Assembly: GCA_013365365.1 (NCBI GenBank)
Contig: JABVXU010000148.1
Location: 52,833-116,832, forward strand
Direction of reading: 5' to 3'
From: Cruorifilaria tuberocauda
Taxonomy: Eukaryota; Nematoda; Chromadorea; Rhabditida; Onchocercidae
Length of the DNA stretch: 64,000 nt
Shown: one piece after another, positions 15,277 through 29,062 of the stretch
How positions within the stretch are numbered: position 1 is the first letter of the stretch
Layout of the letters: every line of letters begins with the position of its first letter
Notes under the pieces: generated by a model
Databases searched by the model: none
What the model was told of the DNA's origin: nothing
What the model saw: only the letters and a program-made list of their open reading frames with translations
Made by a program: the position numbers and the translations under genes

Positions 15277-16762
15277 CAGACTATAAGTATAATGCCTACT
15301 TAACAATGATAATGAATTAAAGATAACACTTGCTTATTTCTGAAAATTAGTAAGTGTAAAATGATGTTTCAAAAATTTTATTCTCATGCAATGGTAGTTT
15401 TAAAGTTATTCGAATTTTCAGACACAACGAAATAATGAGTGCAACAAAAAATCGACTTTTTAAAATAATTGTGCAACAAGACTTTTAGCATTTAATTCGG
15501 CTATTATTATTTTTTTTTCAAAATTTGACAGTAGTTTTATTTATAGAAAAATTAAATATATAAAGATATAAATTTCGCAAACGAAAGGCCAGCTGAAGTG
15601 CGATAAATATAAAAACAACAGTGATTAGACTTTTAAACATTTCTTCTTTCTATTTATGTTGGAAAAATGTCAACAACAAATGTACTATAAAGATTAGTAC
15701 TTGAAACAATTCCTGAATTTAAAAAGGAATGAAAGTAGTTCGGTAACAAAAACGATTCTATCGATGGATGCCGAACTATACAGCGTGATTCAAATTACAT
15801 TAAACGATAGAAAAAAACTGAGAATAAAGAAAGCTACGGATTATTATATGACAATCCCAGGAATAAGGCAAGAGACTCCACCGAGTCATGCGCAAAAATA
15901 TCTGAGATTCATTAGGGACAACGCAATTCGGGAATTTTTTTTTTCGAAAAACTGCAGAGAGACTGAGAAAACATAAATTTTTAAAAGAAATTTGCATATA
16001 ATAAAATGTAGGAAATGGTAATATTCAAAATTTCAGCTAGTCAGAATGGACAGGTTTGGTTGAAACGGCTGTCTTCATTTCTTTTTGATGGATGTTGCGA
16101 TGCGGGTAGTATGAGGTTTTCTCTTAAACGGTTTATTCAGGTTCTTAGGACAAAGCTTTCCTTAGATGTTAGCAACTCTTAGAATGACTGGCTCAGTAAT
16201 TCATCTCGTTTCGTCCCGTGGTTCCTCAAATAGCTCAAGTACACTGATAATTACACAATAAAAATCAGTTCACGAAGACTTTGCAGAAGATTAAGTCCGG
16301 AAAATTTCCTAATGCTTTTAGGCCTTGACACTTTTCTCACATTTCTCATTGGCGTAGTGACTCCTGAGCCCATCTATGTAGATTCTTTGTGTCAAATTTT
16401 CTGTGTTTCTTAAATGGTAGCAACATTCCTTGGGATTACTCACTCAGTGTTTCAATTGTTCGGAGTACCACAGGTATTCGGCCGTTCTACCTACAAGTCA
16501 GACTTCAGTATTCTGGCATCATGTGAGACCTGTTTGCTTGGATCCTTGCATTTGGTCACTAGGTGAGGTTCCACCAATGGCGAGATACGGAAGGAATTCC
16601 ATTCTCAACCATAATCGTCACGGAATACGTCTGGTGCATTAGTACGCTGCGTGGTACGTAATAAATTTCATGAAAGGTATGAGCGAGCACGTAACTGGTC
16701 GAGTTTTATCGGAAGATTCGTCGTTGCACCCTCCACTTTGCGCTCACCAGTGGGCATGTGTG

Positions 16763-19383
16763 ATGGGCGGTGATCGACCAACGGATGGCAATATTTGTAG
16801 CGCTCCAGAATGCACCAATACGGCTAGGCTACGCTGCCCGACGTGCATCCAACTCAAATTGAGAAATTCCTACTTTTGCTCTCAGGTTACTGCTATTTGC
16901 CAGTTAACTATTTCTCACATTCTGAAAGTGTTTTACTTTAAAATGAATATAATTTGAAAAGACGAGGTGGCTGGATATTAGAGTAATATATGATATTTCC
17001 AGCTCAATTGTACTAATTAAACGGACTAAGGGATACTGATGATAAGGAGCGAAATCTTGACCAGAATAAGGGATATTATTGCTGTTTGGGTCCCTTAAGC
17101 TTTAGTATAGCTGGCATTTTGAGCTGTTTTAGGTGAATATATGTCTGTACTTTGCGATCCATTGTAATATAACATCTAGTTTGGGCTGTGGATTCAGCCA
17201 TTTTGTACATTTTTTCTACTTTTTATCTAAATATTTCGTTTAAATATTCGCAAGTTGTTTACTTCAGGAATGTTTCAAAAATAGCTGGACATTTCACAAA
17301 TTGATACATTTGGCATGTACTAGATCTCCGGAACAATACAATCCATGGCCATATTATAACTTCACCGGATCGTTACGTCCAGCACCAATGGGACAGAAAC
17401 GTGAGGTTCCGGATACTATCACGAAACCCGATTATGCATTTCGTGTAGATGGCATCTCGGAAGGCGAACAAATTGCGCGAAATATTAATGAGATTAAGGT
17501 TGGTGCAAGAATGCTGAGAAGAGAAATTGCTTAATTTTTTTTAACTTCTCTATCAAACTTCCTCTAGGATAGTTCATTTTCGTAAGATTAAATGTAAATT
17601 TAAAATAATCAAATTAATTCGTAGAGTTGTTAGAAAAATTTGATAAATACTGAGGATTTAAAGCTCAAAATCCCAATATTTTATTAAAGAGCTGGATTTA
17701 ATAAGAAAGAAAGGAGAAAAGAAGACAGAATATTGAAGATTGAATATTGAAGAGCTAGTGTTTAGGGATAAATTTCTTCATGGAAATGAGTATTTCAGGT
17801 GCTCGATGATGACGAAATAGAGAGCATGAGAACAGCTTGTAAGCTAGCTAGAGAAGTGTTGGATGAAGCTGCTCAGGCCTGTGAACCCGGTATAACCACA
17901 GATCAAATCGATGCTATTGTGCATGAAGCTTGTATCGAAAGAGATTGTTACCCCTCTCCACTTGGGTAAAATTTCATATAAAGTAAAACCTATTTGTTCC
18001 CCAGGTACCTTTCATTCATGTACACTAATTAGCAGGATGAACACTATGCGTCGGGATCTGTTATAGAGTAAACTCAGATCAGGAGTAAGCTCTCTGGAAT
18101 TGTGCCATTTAGAGTTATTTAGGTATCATCAGTTTCCAAAGAGTGTTTGCACATCGGTCAATGAAGTCATTTGTCATGGAATCCCAGATATGCGGAAACT
18201 TGAGAACGGCGATATTTGCAATGGTACTTTCTGGTGCAGTTGCTCCTCCCTTTTTCATCAAATTAATCTTCAAGCCAGTTCTAATAATTTTTCGGGTTTG
18301 CAGCACGAAATGAATGATATCAAATGCTAAGTGAATGTAATGATTTGCAGTTGATGTGACAGTATATCATCGTGGCTTTCACGGTGATCTAAACGAAACA
18401 TTTCTGATCGGCGACAATGTTAAGGAAGATACGAGGAAATTGGTGAAAGTTACATACGAATGCCTGCAGCAGGCTATCGATCTCGGTGATTATAGCTATC
18501 TAAAAATAGTCTTTTGCACCTTTGTGATTTGTATTAAAGTTTAGGTGCTAGTTTTTCTCTTTTCCTCCAGTAGAATCCAACTTTTTGATTTCATATGTAA
18601 AAAGTTAAAAGTTTATTTCAGTTCGTCCAGGTGTACGCTTCCGTGAGATCGGCAATGTTATACAAAAACATGCAAATGCTCATGGCTTCTCGGTAGTTAA
18701 GACATATTGTGGGCACGGCATTCACAGGTTTTCCTACATATTTCTTTTCCAAAACTCTCAAAAATAAACTCTGAAATTTCTGAATTTTTCAAGGAAAAGT
18801 TTGTAAGCCTTCACTTTATAATCGTTTCAGACTTTTTCACACTGTGCCGAATGTACCGCATTATGCAAGTATGCTTTGATTTACTGATTATCTTCATATT
18901 TGAAATTTTGCTTCTATTGTATGGTCTCTATTTATTATTAAACCATCCAATCTTTTTCGGAATCAAAACAGCAAGGAGAACAATAGCAAATGATTTTCAA
19001 GTTTTATTTGAACTTTGAACGTCATTCACTGTGTTTCCGATAGCGTTTGATTATGTTTTCTAGAAAACAAAACGACAGGAGTTATGAAAGCCGGCAATAC
19101 ATTTACCATCGAACCAATGATTAATGCCGGTAGCCATAACAATGAACGTTGGCCAGATAATTGGACTGCTGTCACCGTACGTTACCTGTTTTTTTTTCTC
19201 GAAGTAAATGAAATATTTGACCGCCAATTTCATCGTTATTGAATTTAGAGTGATGGGAAACCGTCGGCGCAGTTCGAACAGACATTGTTAGTAACTGAGT
19301 CGGGATGTGATGTACTGACAGCTCGAAATACAGGTCGACCTTGGTTCATAGACCAGTTGGAAAAAAGTTATTCTTCACGTTAG
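16763..19383 (+). CDS. map-1: Methionine aminopeptidase 1 (MetAP1)
   Basis: Nine exons: 16763-16885, 17268-17498, 17799-17965, 18123-18223, 18351-18485, 18622-18727, 18831-18868, 19064-19176, 19249-19383. They join in phase to 382 residues; human MetAP1 has 386. The enzyme removes the initiator Met from nascent proteins at the ribosome. The N-terminal zinc finger (residues about 10-55) is seen as CSAPEC, CPTC, YFCSQECF and HKLIH. The peptidase core has [14 protein letters not shown], the metal-binding Asp pair in [18 protein letters not shown], His in CGHGIHRLFHT, Glu in FTIEPM and Glu in QFEQTLLV, so all five metal ligands are present. The ATG at 16763 is chosen because it gives the family's length; an in-frame ATG at 16670 would add 31 residues unlike MetAP1. 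One internal exon is only 38 nt. Confidence 0.96.
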
Positions 19384-20620
19384 ATTGCCGTACCTTTTTT
19401 AAAATCATTTCATCCTATTTCGAAATTTCCTGCTCAATCCAACGTACTGAATTCCTTCAAACTAAACGGAGCTCGTAAAATCATGATTTCTTCAGTTGTT
19501 CGATTCAAATTAATGCATAATACCGTACCAGTGTTTGGTAATTGTTTATGACCTTTTTTTAATTTATTTTCTCTTCATCTGTTATTCTATCACGCAGTGC
19601 TAACGCGTGCGAAAGTTCATTGCGGTTTTAAATGAATGGCAATCTTAAACTTTTATTTAATTGGTTTCAACAATTGTTCTGCGGTTATATCGTTTTTCTG
19701 CCTTGTTCCAGTTTCGCAATTGTGGCCTCATTAATAGTACAATTTATACTATGATTTTTACAAAGATGATATCAGAAAGATAAATTGCAAGTCCACATCT
19801 TGTCTTCCTTGTTTTTTAATAAGTGACATAGAATAGGTGACATTGTTTGAATATAATACAGAGTCCTCGAACTGTGTCTTTGTCCTTCATCTCTTAGTTC
19901 CATTTATTTATATTGGAACTTGGCAAGTAATTAATGTGGCTACTTAATGTCTACTGTATTACGGTAAATACAATATTTTATGAAGTAAAGGCGTTTACAG
20001 TAGAGGATGCATATATGCATATATTATGGAACAATATTATACCCTAGATGTGCATTTTTCCATTATTTTTTCTTATTCCTTCTTTTTTCTTAATTCTCCC
20101 TTGAAAAATTTCTTTTAATTGAATGACAGGAGGGTATATGGAAAGAATATAGTAAGTTTGTCTCTTATATCACCACCTATTTCGGGTCATCCGATATGTG
20201 ATCCTCCAGATATTATCTCTTCCTACGGAAGATTTTGCTAATCTGAGAGATCTGCATCAAAATCATTTTTACGAAATCTAAGAAACCAGCACTAACTTGA
20301 ACAACCCAAAAATGAGTAACTTAATTTACTGGTGATATCTGTTTATTATAAATTCCGTGAAATCTCTATAGCATGTGGTGTCATTATTAAGACTTACATA
20401 ATTCCTGAAAGTGAAATAGAGTCAATAAGTACAAATTTTGAAATATGGAATTATATATTGAACATGAATATGTACACGAATTCTACGCAGTAAAGCTATA
20501 CAATTGAGGGAAGAAAACTAACACCAGACATCAGTAATAAAAATAGGGTTTATAGCAATAGACACCATCGGTAACAGCGTTAAAAATGAAAGATATAAAG
20601 CGGGGCTCCGGTTTTACCGA
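19384..20620. other. Convergent intergenic region between MetAP1 and FGD gene
   Basis: 1.2 kb of AT-rich sequence without coding signal, expected to hold the 3' UTRs of both flanking genes. Confidence 0.6.
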
Positions 20621-23600
20621 CTACGAAAACGCAGTACCACCATTCCCCAACCCTCTTTTTAGCGTCCTGTACCACCTGAAACAAAATAATATGTAAAGAC
20701 CTTCAAAATCAAGATTCAGTATAAAGGAACGCCACACAAACGAATTAATAATTAACCAAGTGCCAAGTAAACAACCTCTCGGCGTTTCCCGAATGTGCAA
20801 CTCGAAAATGCAGTGAAATACCATTCCTCTCATTTACTTGATTAGCATGTCGCAGCTCAAACAAACGACCACCATCATCTAATTCTTGCGCACAAAGTGT
20901 AAATCCTAGAAGGACGTAGCGCGCCACAGGATCTACATCCTCAAGTAGTAACAACTTTTAGTTCACAACTTCTGTACTTTATTTATTCGGTATTTATTTG
21001 CTATAAATACCTTTCTGCATTTCGAAAGGAGACATACCAAAATGAACTTTTTTCCCAGAAAAGAAACAAGGGATAGAATTAGTAACACATTTGCAAGAAC
21101 TTACAAACTCCGCATCATAAAAACAAAGCACTAAGACACCATCTGCATGCGATGTAAGCCGACCCCATTTTTCATTTTCACCACCTTTTTGATTTCTGAA
21201 AAAAAGGATTATTAGTATCACATAAGATCCTTACATACTATTACAGTGAAAACTAACAAAATAGAAAAAGCAACCTGAGAAATACAGTGCCAGATACTAC
21301 TCCTTCCGCATTTCGACTGGGAACATTAGTTTTAGTAAGAGATTCATTTTCCGGAGCTATGAAAGTCATGCTTCCTAATTCTCCTCTCCCTGAAATGAGG
21401 CTTTACATTATCATCTTACGCAAGATATGAATTAAAAACTTTAAGATTATTCAACCACAAAAGAAGAGCTAAATTTCTAAAAGTATTGAAAAAAAATTAC
21501 AAACATTTTTTGATAATTTTCACATAGCATTCCGGACAAACTTTCGTGCGTACATAGTAACTGTTAGTTTTGACAGGTGCATAACCAACGCATGAACGGC
21601 ATATTAACTGCAATTAAATTACTTAATTCCTTTCCCAGACGATCTATGGCAGAATTTTCATTTATTCGAACCCAATTTCACATTGGAAGTTGAAAATTTC
21701 TATTTTTTTATTCCAATCGATAACGATCATTTAATGTATCATAAATTTTTTATAACATTATTACAAAAGCAAATTAATGTATAAATTCTAAACGAGTTTG
21801 TATTTTTTCAATCGACTTTCACTAATTTCTCTAAGTGAACTGCTCTTGAAGCTCCTAAAGATATAAAATTAATATTGAAAACTATTTTCCAAGCAGAAAA
21901 GAACGGACTTACATATCCACACTCCCGACAGTGATGGCGACGATTCAGCACATTGAATTTTGTACAACAACCAGCCATCATGCACGACGTTGCTTTTGGA
22001 TCAGGTATCCATAACGGTGTATACTTGTGCTTCCCAGTAGGCAGTGAAACACTGTGATCTGATCCATTGTTTGACGCTTTAATATCCAATGTATCATCAC
22101 GTGTCAGCTCATCTCTATGCATTACTCGAACATTGAGAATCTGAAAATGAAACCAAAAAAATCTACAAAAATAAAAATCTTAAGTATTTCTGATAATATA
22201 ACTTTACAACTTCACCGATTGCTATCAAATTTTCACTCAATGTTACACAATTACACATTGTTTTTAATCTACAAATTTCTAATTCTTTAGTATCACACAT
22301 GCAACACGTAAAAATAACTGAGAAGGTGGGGCATTTGCCTCGAACTGAATCCATTTACCACGTCTACTTTCTGGAAATATGTAAGCGGATTGATAAAAAT
22401 GTAAATGTCCGGTGTAATAATTAACAAAAATTTGCAAGTTAAAATTTTGGAAGATACGCGTATTTATACCCACAGATATCTATCTTCTATACCTATCCTA
22501 CCTAATGACAGGTAAAACTATGATAGGTAAAAACAAGTAAAAGGAAATAAAAGGATTCATATTCAATAGCAATCATTATGATAATGCTTATTTTCTGTTA
22601 TAAGAATATCACAACAGTTATATCATATTAAGATTCCTTGCCGTAATGATATGCTTTTCGTCTGCTTTTATGTATGACAACAAATTTAGCTAAATGAGTG
22701 ATAAAAGTATCCCCTTTTTCCCATCGGTCCCCTCTCTCTCTTCATGACATGATATTGCATGTTTATCACAGGTCTACATGATATATCCCACGTACATCTA
22801 AATAATCTTTATTGCTTTTATCTCATGTATATCCTGCATGATTCCCACTATCAGATGTCTAAATAACTCTATCCAATATCGCCTAACATATAGTGTTCCG
22901 TTGCACATGCATTCAGTTTTCAAGCCAGAAAGTTTATCTGTCAATCGCCAGCGTGTCACGACCAACGAGGTAGAAGTTCTTCTTCCGTGAAGAAGCGGTC
23001 AACCAATTTTTAGCAAGCAATCCTCAAGTGTTAAAGAATCCCGTCCAGTTAATTGTTAACATCAGCAATTTCTCACTCCAACGAGACTTGAAAATGCCTG
23101 GTTGCGAGCTCGGCTGAAAGTGATTGAAAGACGTCAATAAGCAAATCAGCTTCAAATACAATTCCTTTCTTGAACAATCATGGAATTACAGTGATCTTGC
23201 ATTCCAGTATAATACAGTTCATGATTATAATTTCATTACGCATGATATCATCATGACTCCTCACTGTAAGGCTCTGAAGTTTGATGAAAAAACGGAATGA
23301 ATCTACTGTGCCGCCGGGGAAATTGAATCTCGAATTGGAAAACCATCAGAGCTACCAAAAATTCTGCTCGTCAGATAAACTGCCGAATCAAATCATTTCT
23401 TATTTAACATCAGGAAATGTAATTCGCGATTCCAAAGTGACGTCGTTCGGTGCAGTTATTGTAACGACTCAATTCATACCAACTTTCAAATTATATAAAG
23501 CGAGCTCTAACTCCAACGCAAAATGATCAACATAAATTCCTGCAAATGTATTTCATTTGGTGATAGCAGTGATGAATTAAATGTCCTGCGAAATTCCTCC

Positions 23601-26600
23601 CTTTAAAAACAGGTCCATCATTTCACAACTGCGACAATTTCACAAAAAAACAATTTAGTGCGTTTGTCCAAAACAGCGATGATGCCAAAACAACTGCTAC
23701 ACATGAGACATGAGAATGTTGATCATGCTAACAAACGCCTACTGCACAACATGCACGAAGATTCAATGTTCTAACTGTAGAAGTGCAATTATTACAGTTA
23801 GAGATCAATTCCAATATCGTTCTTCATCAGAAAAACCATCAGTTCAATTGACAAAAGTTGCAGAAACTCATCGTACCTTCCCAAATCCGATCATTTTTTG
23901 GGATGGTATCGCTGGATATCACTCCAGTGTTAAGATGATAAATCCATAAAAACATGTGTATATCCGAATTGCGTCAAATTTAAAAGCAGACAACAAAGTT
24001 GCAAGTTCCTCACCGATTAATTTAAATTTTTTAGCTGTTTCGAATAAGATATTAACTATCTTAATAAGAACTGCTCAGAAACAACCTTATTTCTAATAGC
24101 TCTAATACGACGCAACTCTTTTGCCTCCATCTTCGCTTCGTTAATTCGTTTCACCCAGTCATCTCTTTCTCGTTTCGTTCTGAAGATCCAACTACATTTA
24201 TTTAATTGTTCAAGTAAAACTTGAAAAATTTAAATACCGGAAGATCAGAGTAAGTAATTAGGCTATCGGTAGGCACTGTGGAAATCACCTTTCTGCGGAA
24301 ATTGCAGATGATTTAGGAAAGATATTTCATTACTGTATTTATACAACGTCTAGTTATTGTAACTTAATTGCTTTAACAAAAAAACAAAAAACAAAACATA
24401 CTTTGCGATAAAAACAGCACTTTTCTGCGTGGTGTACAGCTGAAAATGAGTTTCATATTCGCCGTGTTCTTCTGCTTTGACACGAATCCGAGAAACATGA
24501 AATTTATAAAATTCGGAATGGAAATTGGCATCTGCTCCAAGCGAAGGCGTTCTTGAATATTTGCAAATTAATAACATATCCGAGAACTGCAAAGCACTAA
24601 AATTGTTTACAAGTCATTTTTATAGAAACATTTTTTTATCACGATATTTTGTTATTGCAACGGTTTGGATAAGTGTGAATAACGTTGGGATTTTATGCTC
24701 CTGTATTAAACCAGTCGAAAATAAATATCTCCCATAACTATTCACTATTACGGACAATCTACAAGAACATCGTTTTAGTCAACAGAAAGACATTGCCCTT
24801 AATGCTTCATCCATGAAGACATAATTTCGCTTATTCTCCAAAAAACAACATACCTTCCTTAACAACCAACTTTTTGCTGTTCAAGATACAATTTGCAAAA
24901 GGTTACTAGAATTTATACCACTTAATTGAAAGAAAGAAAGAGTATGCGAAAACCACATGATAAAAATGTTTTCTGAAAAATATAACATACTAATATCAGG
25001 TAACGAGGTTGTAAATCTTTCCGCGATTGTTTCATCAATTCGCCTTCAAATAAAAGGTGCCGATTTGCTTCGAAAACATTAAACCTTGCCTGCAAATTCC
25101 AATCTACATGTAAATTCTCCAATATTTTAATTGATTTAAAAATAACAAAAAGTACCTCAAGTCGTCGATACAAGTCAATTAAACGTTTTTCCAATTCAGC
25201 ACGACTAATCTGCCGATCAACTAATTCCGATACTTTTGACAGCTGCACCAGTGCCTCTGAATAATAAAGCTAAAAGTATGTAAAGCTTTTCTTTATGAAA
25301 CTTTACTAAAAGCCGTAATAAGAATATGCAGGCTAATTAAAAAGAGGAAGAATTAATTTTTTAGACATCATCAAAAGCAAACTTTCAACTAAAACTAACC
25401 TTTACATACTTCCAGTTCGTTAGATTCAGGTACCAAATGCTTTTTGTATGCCTCCAATAAAATCGTATAACGCACGACATTTTGATGAACGATATCAAGC
25501 TGCTGAATTATAGATATTTTACCCATTACTTGTTCTTCGAACTGAAAATAGCAAATTAATCGAAATCGTCCAGTAACAACAATTCATTTTAAAATATTTT
25601 AATCCTGCCAACCTTCACCGTTGCACGAGCTAATTCTTCGTTATCTTGAAGCAATCTTATGAAATCATCAACATGTTTCTTCTTTTCCTTGAGGTAGGGA
25701 AGACAACATTTCAATAAACCAGCGCCATTTTTTAGGCATTCTGCCATATTTGGATATCTTGAATCCCTAGAATTGTGTGAATTTTTCTCCATAAATGTAT
25801 GCGGCTCTCAAAATTCATATCTTAGGGATTTTCATCATTATCCTGAATCAGCGAAATTTTATTTTGAAACTTTTTATTTGATTACTTATCTTACGTCAAC
25901 GCGAATATATAATGAAGAGAATTATAACTATCATTTTTAAAAAATACCAATTCTCAATTTTTGATGAAATTTTCTCCAACAGAAATCTATGCGCTTCTTT
26001 TACCATTAATAGCTGCTGAGCTATCTGACTGATCAAATGAGGATATCCATTTGGTAGCGGTTTTAACAAATCAATCCCCAAATCCTTCCCATATTCTGTC
26101 AAAAATTTAGGATATTTCTGAAAATAAAAATCTACAGTACAAACAAAAAAAACTCAGTCAGAATTCGGAATTCAGATTCATCTAAACTACTTACCACAGC
26201 AATAAGTTCCAACTGCTCAACAAATTTTTTTTCAACTGTATAAATTTCGACAGCCGCGTAATGAAGCTTTTTTAATCTCTGATCCTGTAAGTAATTCTTA
26301 TAATTCTTTTATCGTGATGATAGCTTACTTCGGACAAAATTTCAAGTGAAGAATCTTTATATAACTTCCAGAACTTTCATCTCTATGAATCTAGCTAAAA
26401 AATAATAAAAGTAAGAGTCTCTCTGTACTAAACACATCTGAAATGACCATAAACAGTTTCAAACAACTTGTGATTTACCTCAAAGCCTGTTCTTAATTCA
26501 AAAAAAAACCTCTTCCCGAGAACCGGTATTGTAGATGTCCATAACTGAAGAGTCAAATGAATTTCTTGTTGGGCTCGCTGTGCTAGTATGACAAAGTGTA

Positions 26601-29062
26601 CTAGTTACACTGCAAGCATCAGTACTGGGCCTCGACGATGTAGCTTCAGAATCACAAGGCAAAAATTCGCGGTTTGATTCCAGATTCTGAAATACACACA
26701 CTTAATTTTTGAAAAAAATATCAAGCAAATGTGAGATGGAATAAAATTATAGCTATATACGAATCTCTTGAAGATTAAAAAAGAAAAGAAAAAACTACTA
26801 AAATTTACCTGTTTAACTGATATTGCTCTTGATTTCCGTATCACGGAATTAGCGGGAGTAATCGAATCACACGCTACTATATCTCCTGATGTTCTAAAAA
26901 AAACTATTAAAACTTTAAAAGCCGATACTAGCAAAGAACCGATGACCCTCAAAGAAAGAATAATGACATTTAAGCTACAAATAAGGCACTTCACGGCCCG
27001 CATTTTAACTAACAGATGATTACCTAGCATTAGTCCCTTTAAAAACATTGATTTTTAACCCTTCCATCGCGAGTGCTTGCAATAATTGGCCGAAATTCGG
27101 TGATTTTCGAGGTTCTGTTCTAAAGTAAAATCAGATGTTGAATTTTTTTATAATTCCATTTATAGATATAATTTCAGAAATTTGATACTGCAGCTTTATT
27201 AACAAATGAAATAAAAACGATGATCGACTCTGTTGTCCAGTGCTCAGAAAATGGAGTATAAATTGATGAAACTCATCTCTGAATTAAGTCATGAAATCAG
27301 CGTTTTAGTGTTCACACCGAAGTTACGTAAGATGTTAAGTAAGATTTACTTTCAAAATAAAGTTTAAGTTACGTCAATTTAAAACTGATTGTTAGCAATA
27401 ATATCCTAATTAAAAATTAAATAACGTAATGCTATCTTAAGGCTGTAAATTTAACTTTATAGATTGCAAAGGGCTTACAAAGTTTCATCTGATTCAAAGA
27501 TTTCCTCCAGAACCAAAGTTTTTTCACTAATGTTTTCAGCCCTCTTTTCCGAACATTCAAAATTTTGTTCCGAACATAACGATTCTGTTTCACTAGAAAG
27601 TGGACTCCTCAACTGAAGATCGGTCCACGAACCATCCGAAATTACGGAAGATCTCATAGAGCTGCAATGCCTTGACATTATAAAAATTAAAGGCCGTGAA
27701 TAAATTAATCAACAAGCTGACCGCAAAATCAAAAATAAGATAAATACCTTTCCCGGTCAAACGACGAATCTCTTGGACTACGAAGAGCCGTCGATGATAC
27801 CATCTGTCGAGAATCGATCAAGCCGTCGTAAAAAGCAACTGCATTTCGCACTCTAATATAACGAGTTCGAATATCGGAATCCGAAGAGAAGCTCGAACTT
27901 GTTGGAGTTGTATGACTGTCGCTAAGTAATGTAAGGAAAATTAAGTTTGATATCAGATATAATTCGATATTACAATAATGGAGAATTATCAGATAAATCC
28001 AAGGTAAGGAGAAGATATCGAAGCCGGTGTACAAAACGGTCGAGGTAAAAAATAACAAAACATTCCGGGAATAAAATTCGGATTTAACAGATAACTAGAT
28101 TCTAATATTTGTTACATGGAAATCACAAAAAAAGTTACTTTCCAGTATCCGAAGGAGAGAGACCATCTTCGCTGATATTCAAAACATCCACGGAACTCAG
28201 CGGAGAAAGTACACGTGTTGGCTGAAACGCAAAGCCGAATTAAGAAACAAAGTCAAATAAAAGAGAACGAATAAAAAGTCAAAACGTTCCAGAAGGTTAT
28301 AATTTCTTTTTTTGTATTTATAGCAATTAGAAGAATAATTTAAATCATATATGTAGAATCTGTTTAATCATTTCGTAATTCTCCATCACGCTACCATGAA
28401 TAATTATGATATCAAAAAATTCAGAACTGAAATTCAATGTTTCTGCTCTGATATTTTTAATCCCAAATATGACATCGACTGCCGTCTTTCTACTGCTTTT
28501 AATTAGGTCATTCAAACTACTAACGCTTTTGCACGGTTTCCGTATCACATTCGGCTTCTGTTTCCACTTTGGTACACTTTGTTCGTTACTGATTTTGCTA
28601 CCTTCGAAAAGTAGTTTCCTCTGTTCTACTAAAAAGAACTGAAATTAAACTTTATTTCCAAACGCAAATAAGCAGCAATAGTGGGAATCAACTGGGCTTG
28701 TTCTAGACCTATTGTAAATGAATCATTCAAAACATTTTAAAGAATGAAAAGAAATTATAAATAAATCCGTAAGGCTTGGAATGTCATCCTAAATTCCAAT
28801 ATTCATTAATTGGTGGTCATCGGCCAATCAGCACCAAATTCATATTTTCCTGAATCCAAAGATTTGTAATTACATAGTGGCTTGAAATGTAAGTTATAAT
28901 CTAAGAAACAGCGTGAAGTAATAAAGAAGCCGACTGACTAATATTATTAGATGGCAAAAATCCTTTAATGCTAGCAGTGTCGGACGCTTGATCAGGTTCA
29001 AGTCGAGCACGTATCTGCTTAACATTTCCATTTAAATGCGGAATCTGGTTTAATTCGTGCAT
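20621..29062 (-). CDS. exc-5: FGD/EXC-5-type Rho-family GEF (DH-PH-FYVE-PH)
   Basis: Twenty-one exons, minus strand: 28910-29062, 28525-28638, 28139-28221, 27748-27921, 27479-27670, 26809-26893, 26510-26686, 26195-26284, 25948-26117, 25613-25766, 25400-25541, 25156-25256, 24991-25089, 24402-24586, 24086-24179, 21913-22140, 21505-21607, 21275-21389, 21105-21195, 20776-20939, 20621-20675, in phase to about 922 residues. A Ser-rich N-terminus (about 1-326) precedes the DH domain (HYAAVEIYTVEKKFVEQLEL), a PH domain (QPRYLILFSDMLLICKY ... RDDWVKRI), a FYVE finger (WIPDPKATSC, RRHHCRECG, ICRSC, VCPEC) and a C-terminal PH (KWGRL ... VLLGFTL ... RWYRTL). FGD proteins activate Cdc42 and bind PI3P; worm EXC-5 shapes excretory canals. 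Uncertain points: the first two exons, the 28525 donor, and a possible 15-nt longer exon ending at 20954. Confidence 0.9.
22141..24085 (-). other. Largest intron of the FGD gene
   Basis: A 1.9-kb intron between the first PH and the FYVE exon. Open frames on both strands here (for example 23281-23526 plus, 22279-22473 minus) show no domain, splice context or family resemblance, so I see nothing coding. Confidence 0.6.

Larger units (their letters stand above)
11498..16762. other. Divergent intergenic region between V-ATPase and MetAP1
   Basis: 5.3 kb, mostly AT-rich, with no recognisable domain on either strand. It should contain both promoters. A possible short two-exon ORF lies at 14635-14907 and a 21-nt near-palindrome at 15256-15276. 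The part from about 16100 is less AT-rich and may be MetAP1 promoter or 5' leader. Confidence 0.5.

Noticed and set aside
16430..16642. Plus-strand open frame just ahead of MetAP1.
   Set aside because: No similarity to MetAP1, no clear splice link and a stop before the first coding exon. More likely promoter or 5' leader.
22279..22473. Minus-strand open frame in the FGD gene that looked like a possible extra PH exon.
   Set aside because: The neighbouring exons already join in phase with a complete PH and FYVE; the frame has no PH features and no good splice sites.
26605..27048. 147-codon minus-strand open frame, hydrophobic.
   Set aside because: It runs through two FGD exons in the wrong frame and an intron; the conserved exon frames differ.
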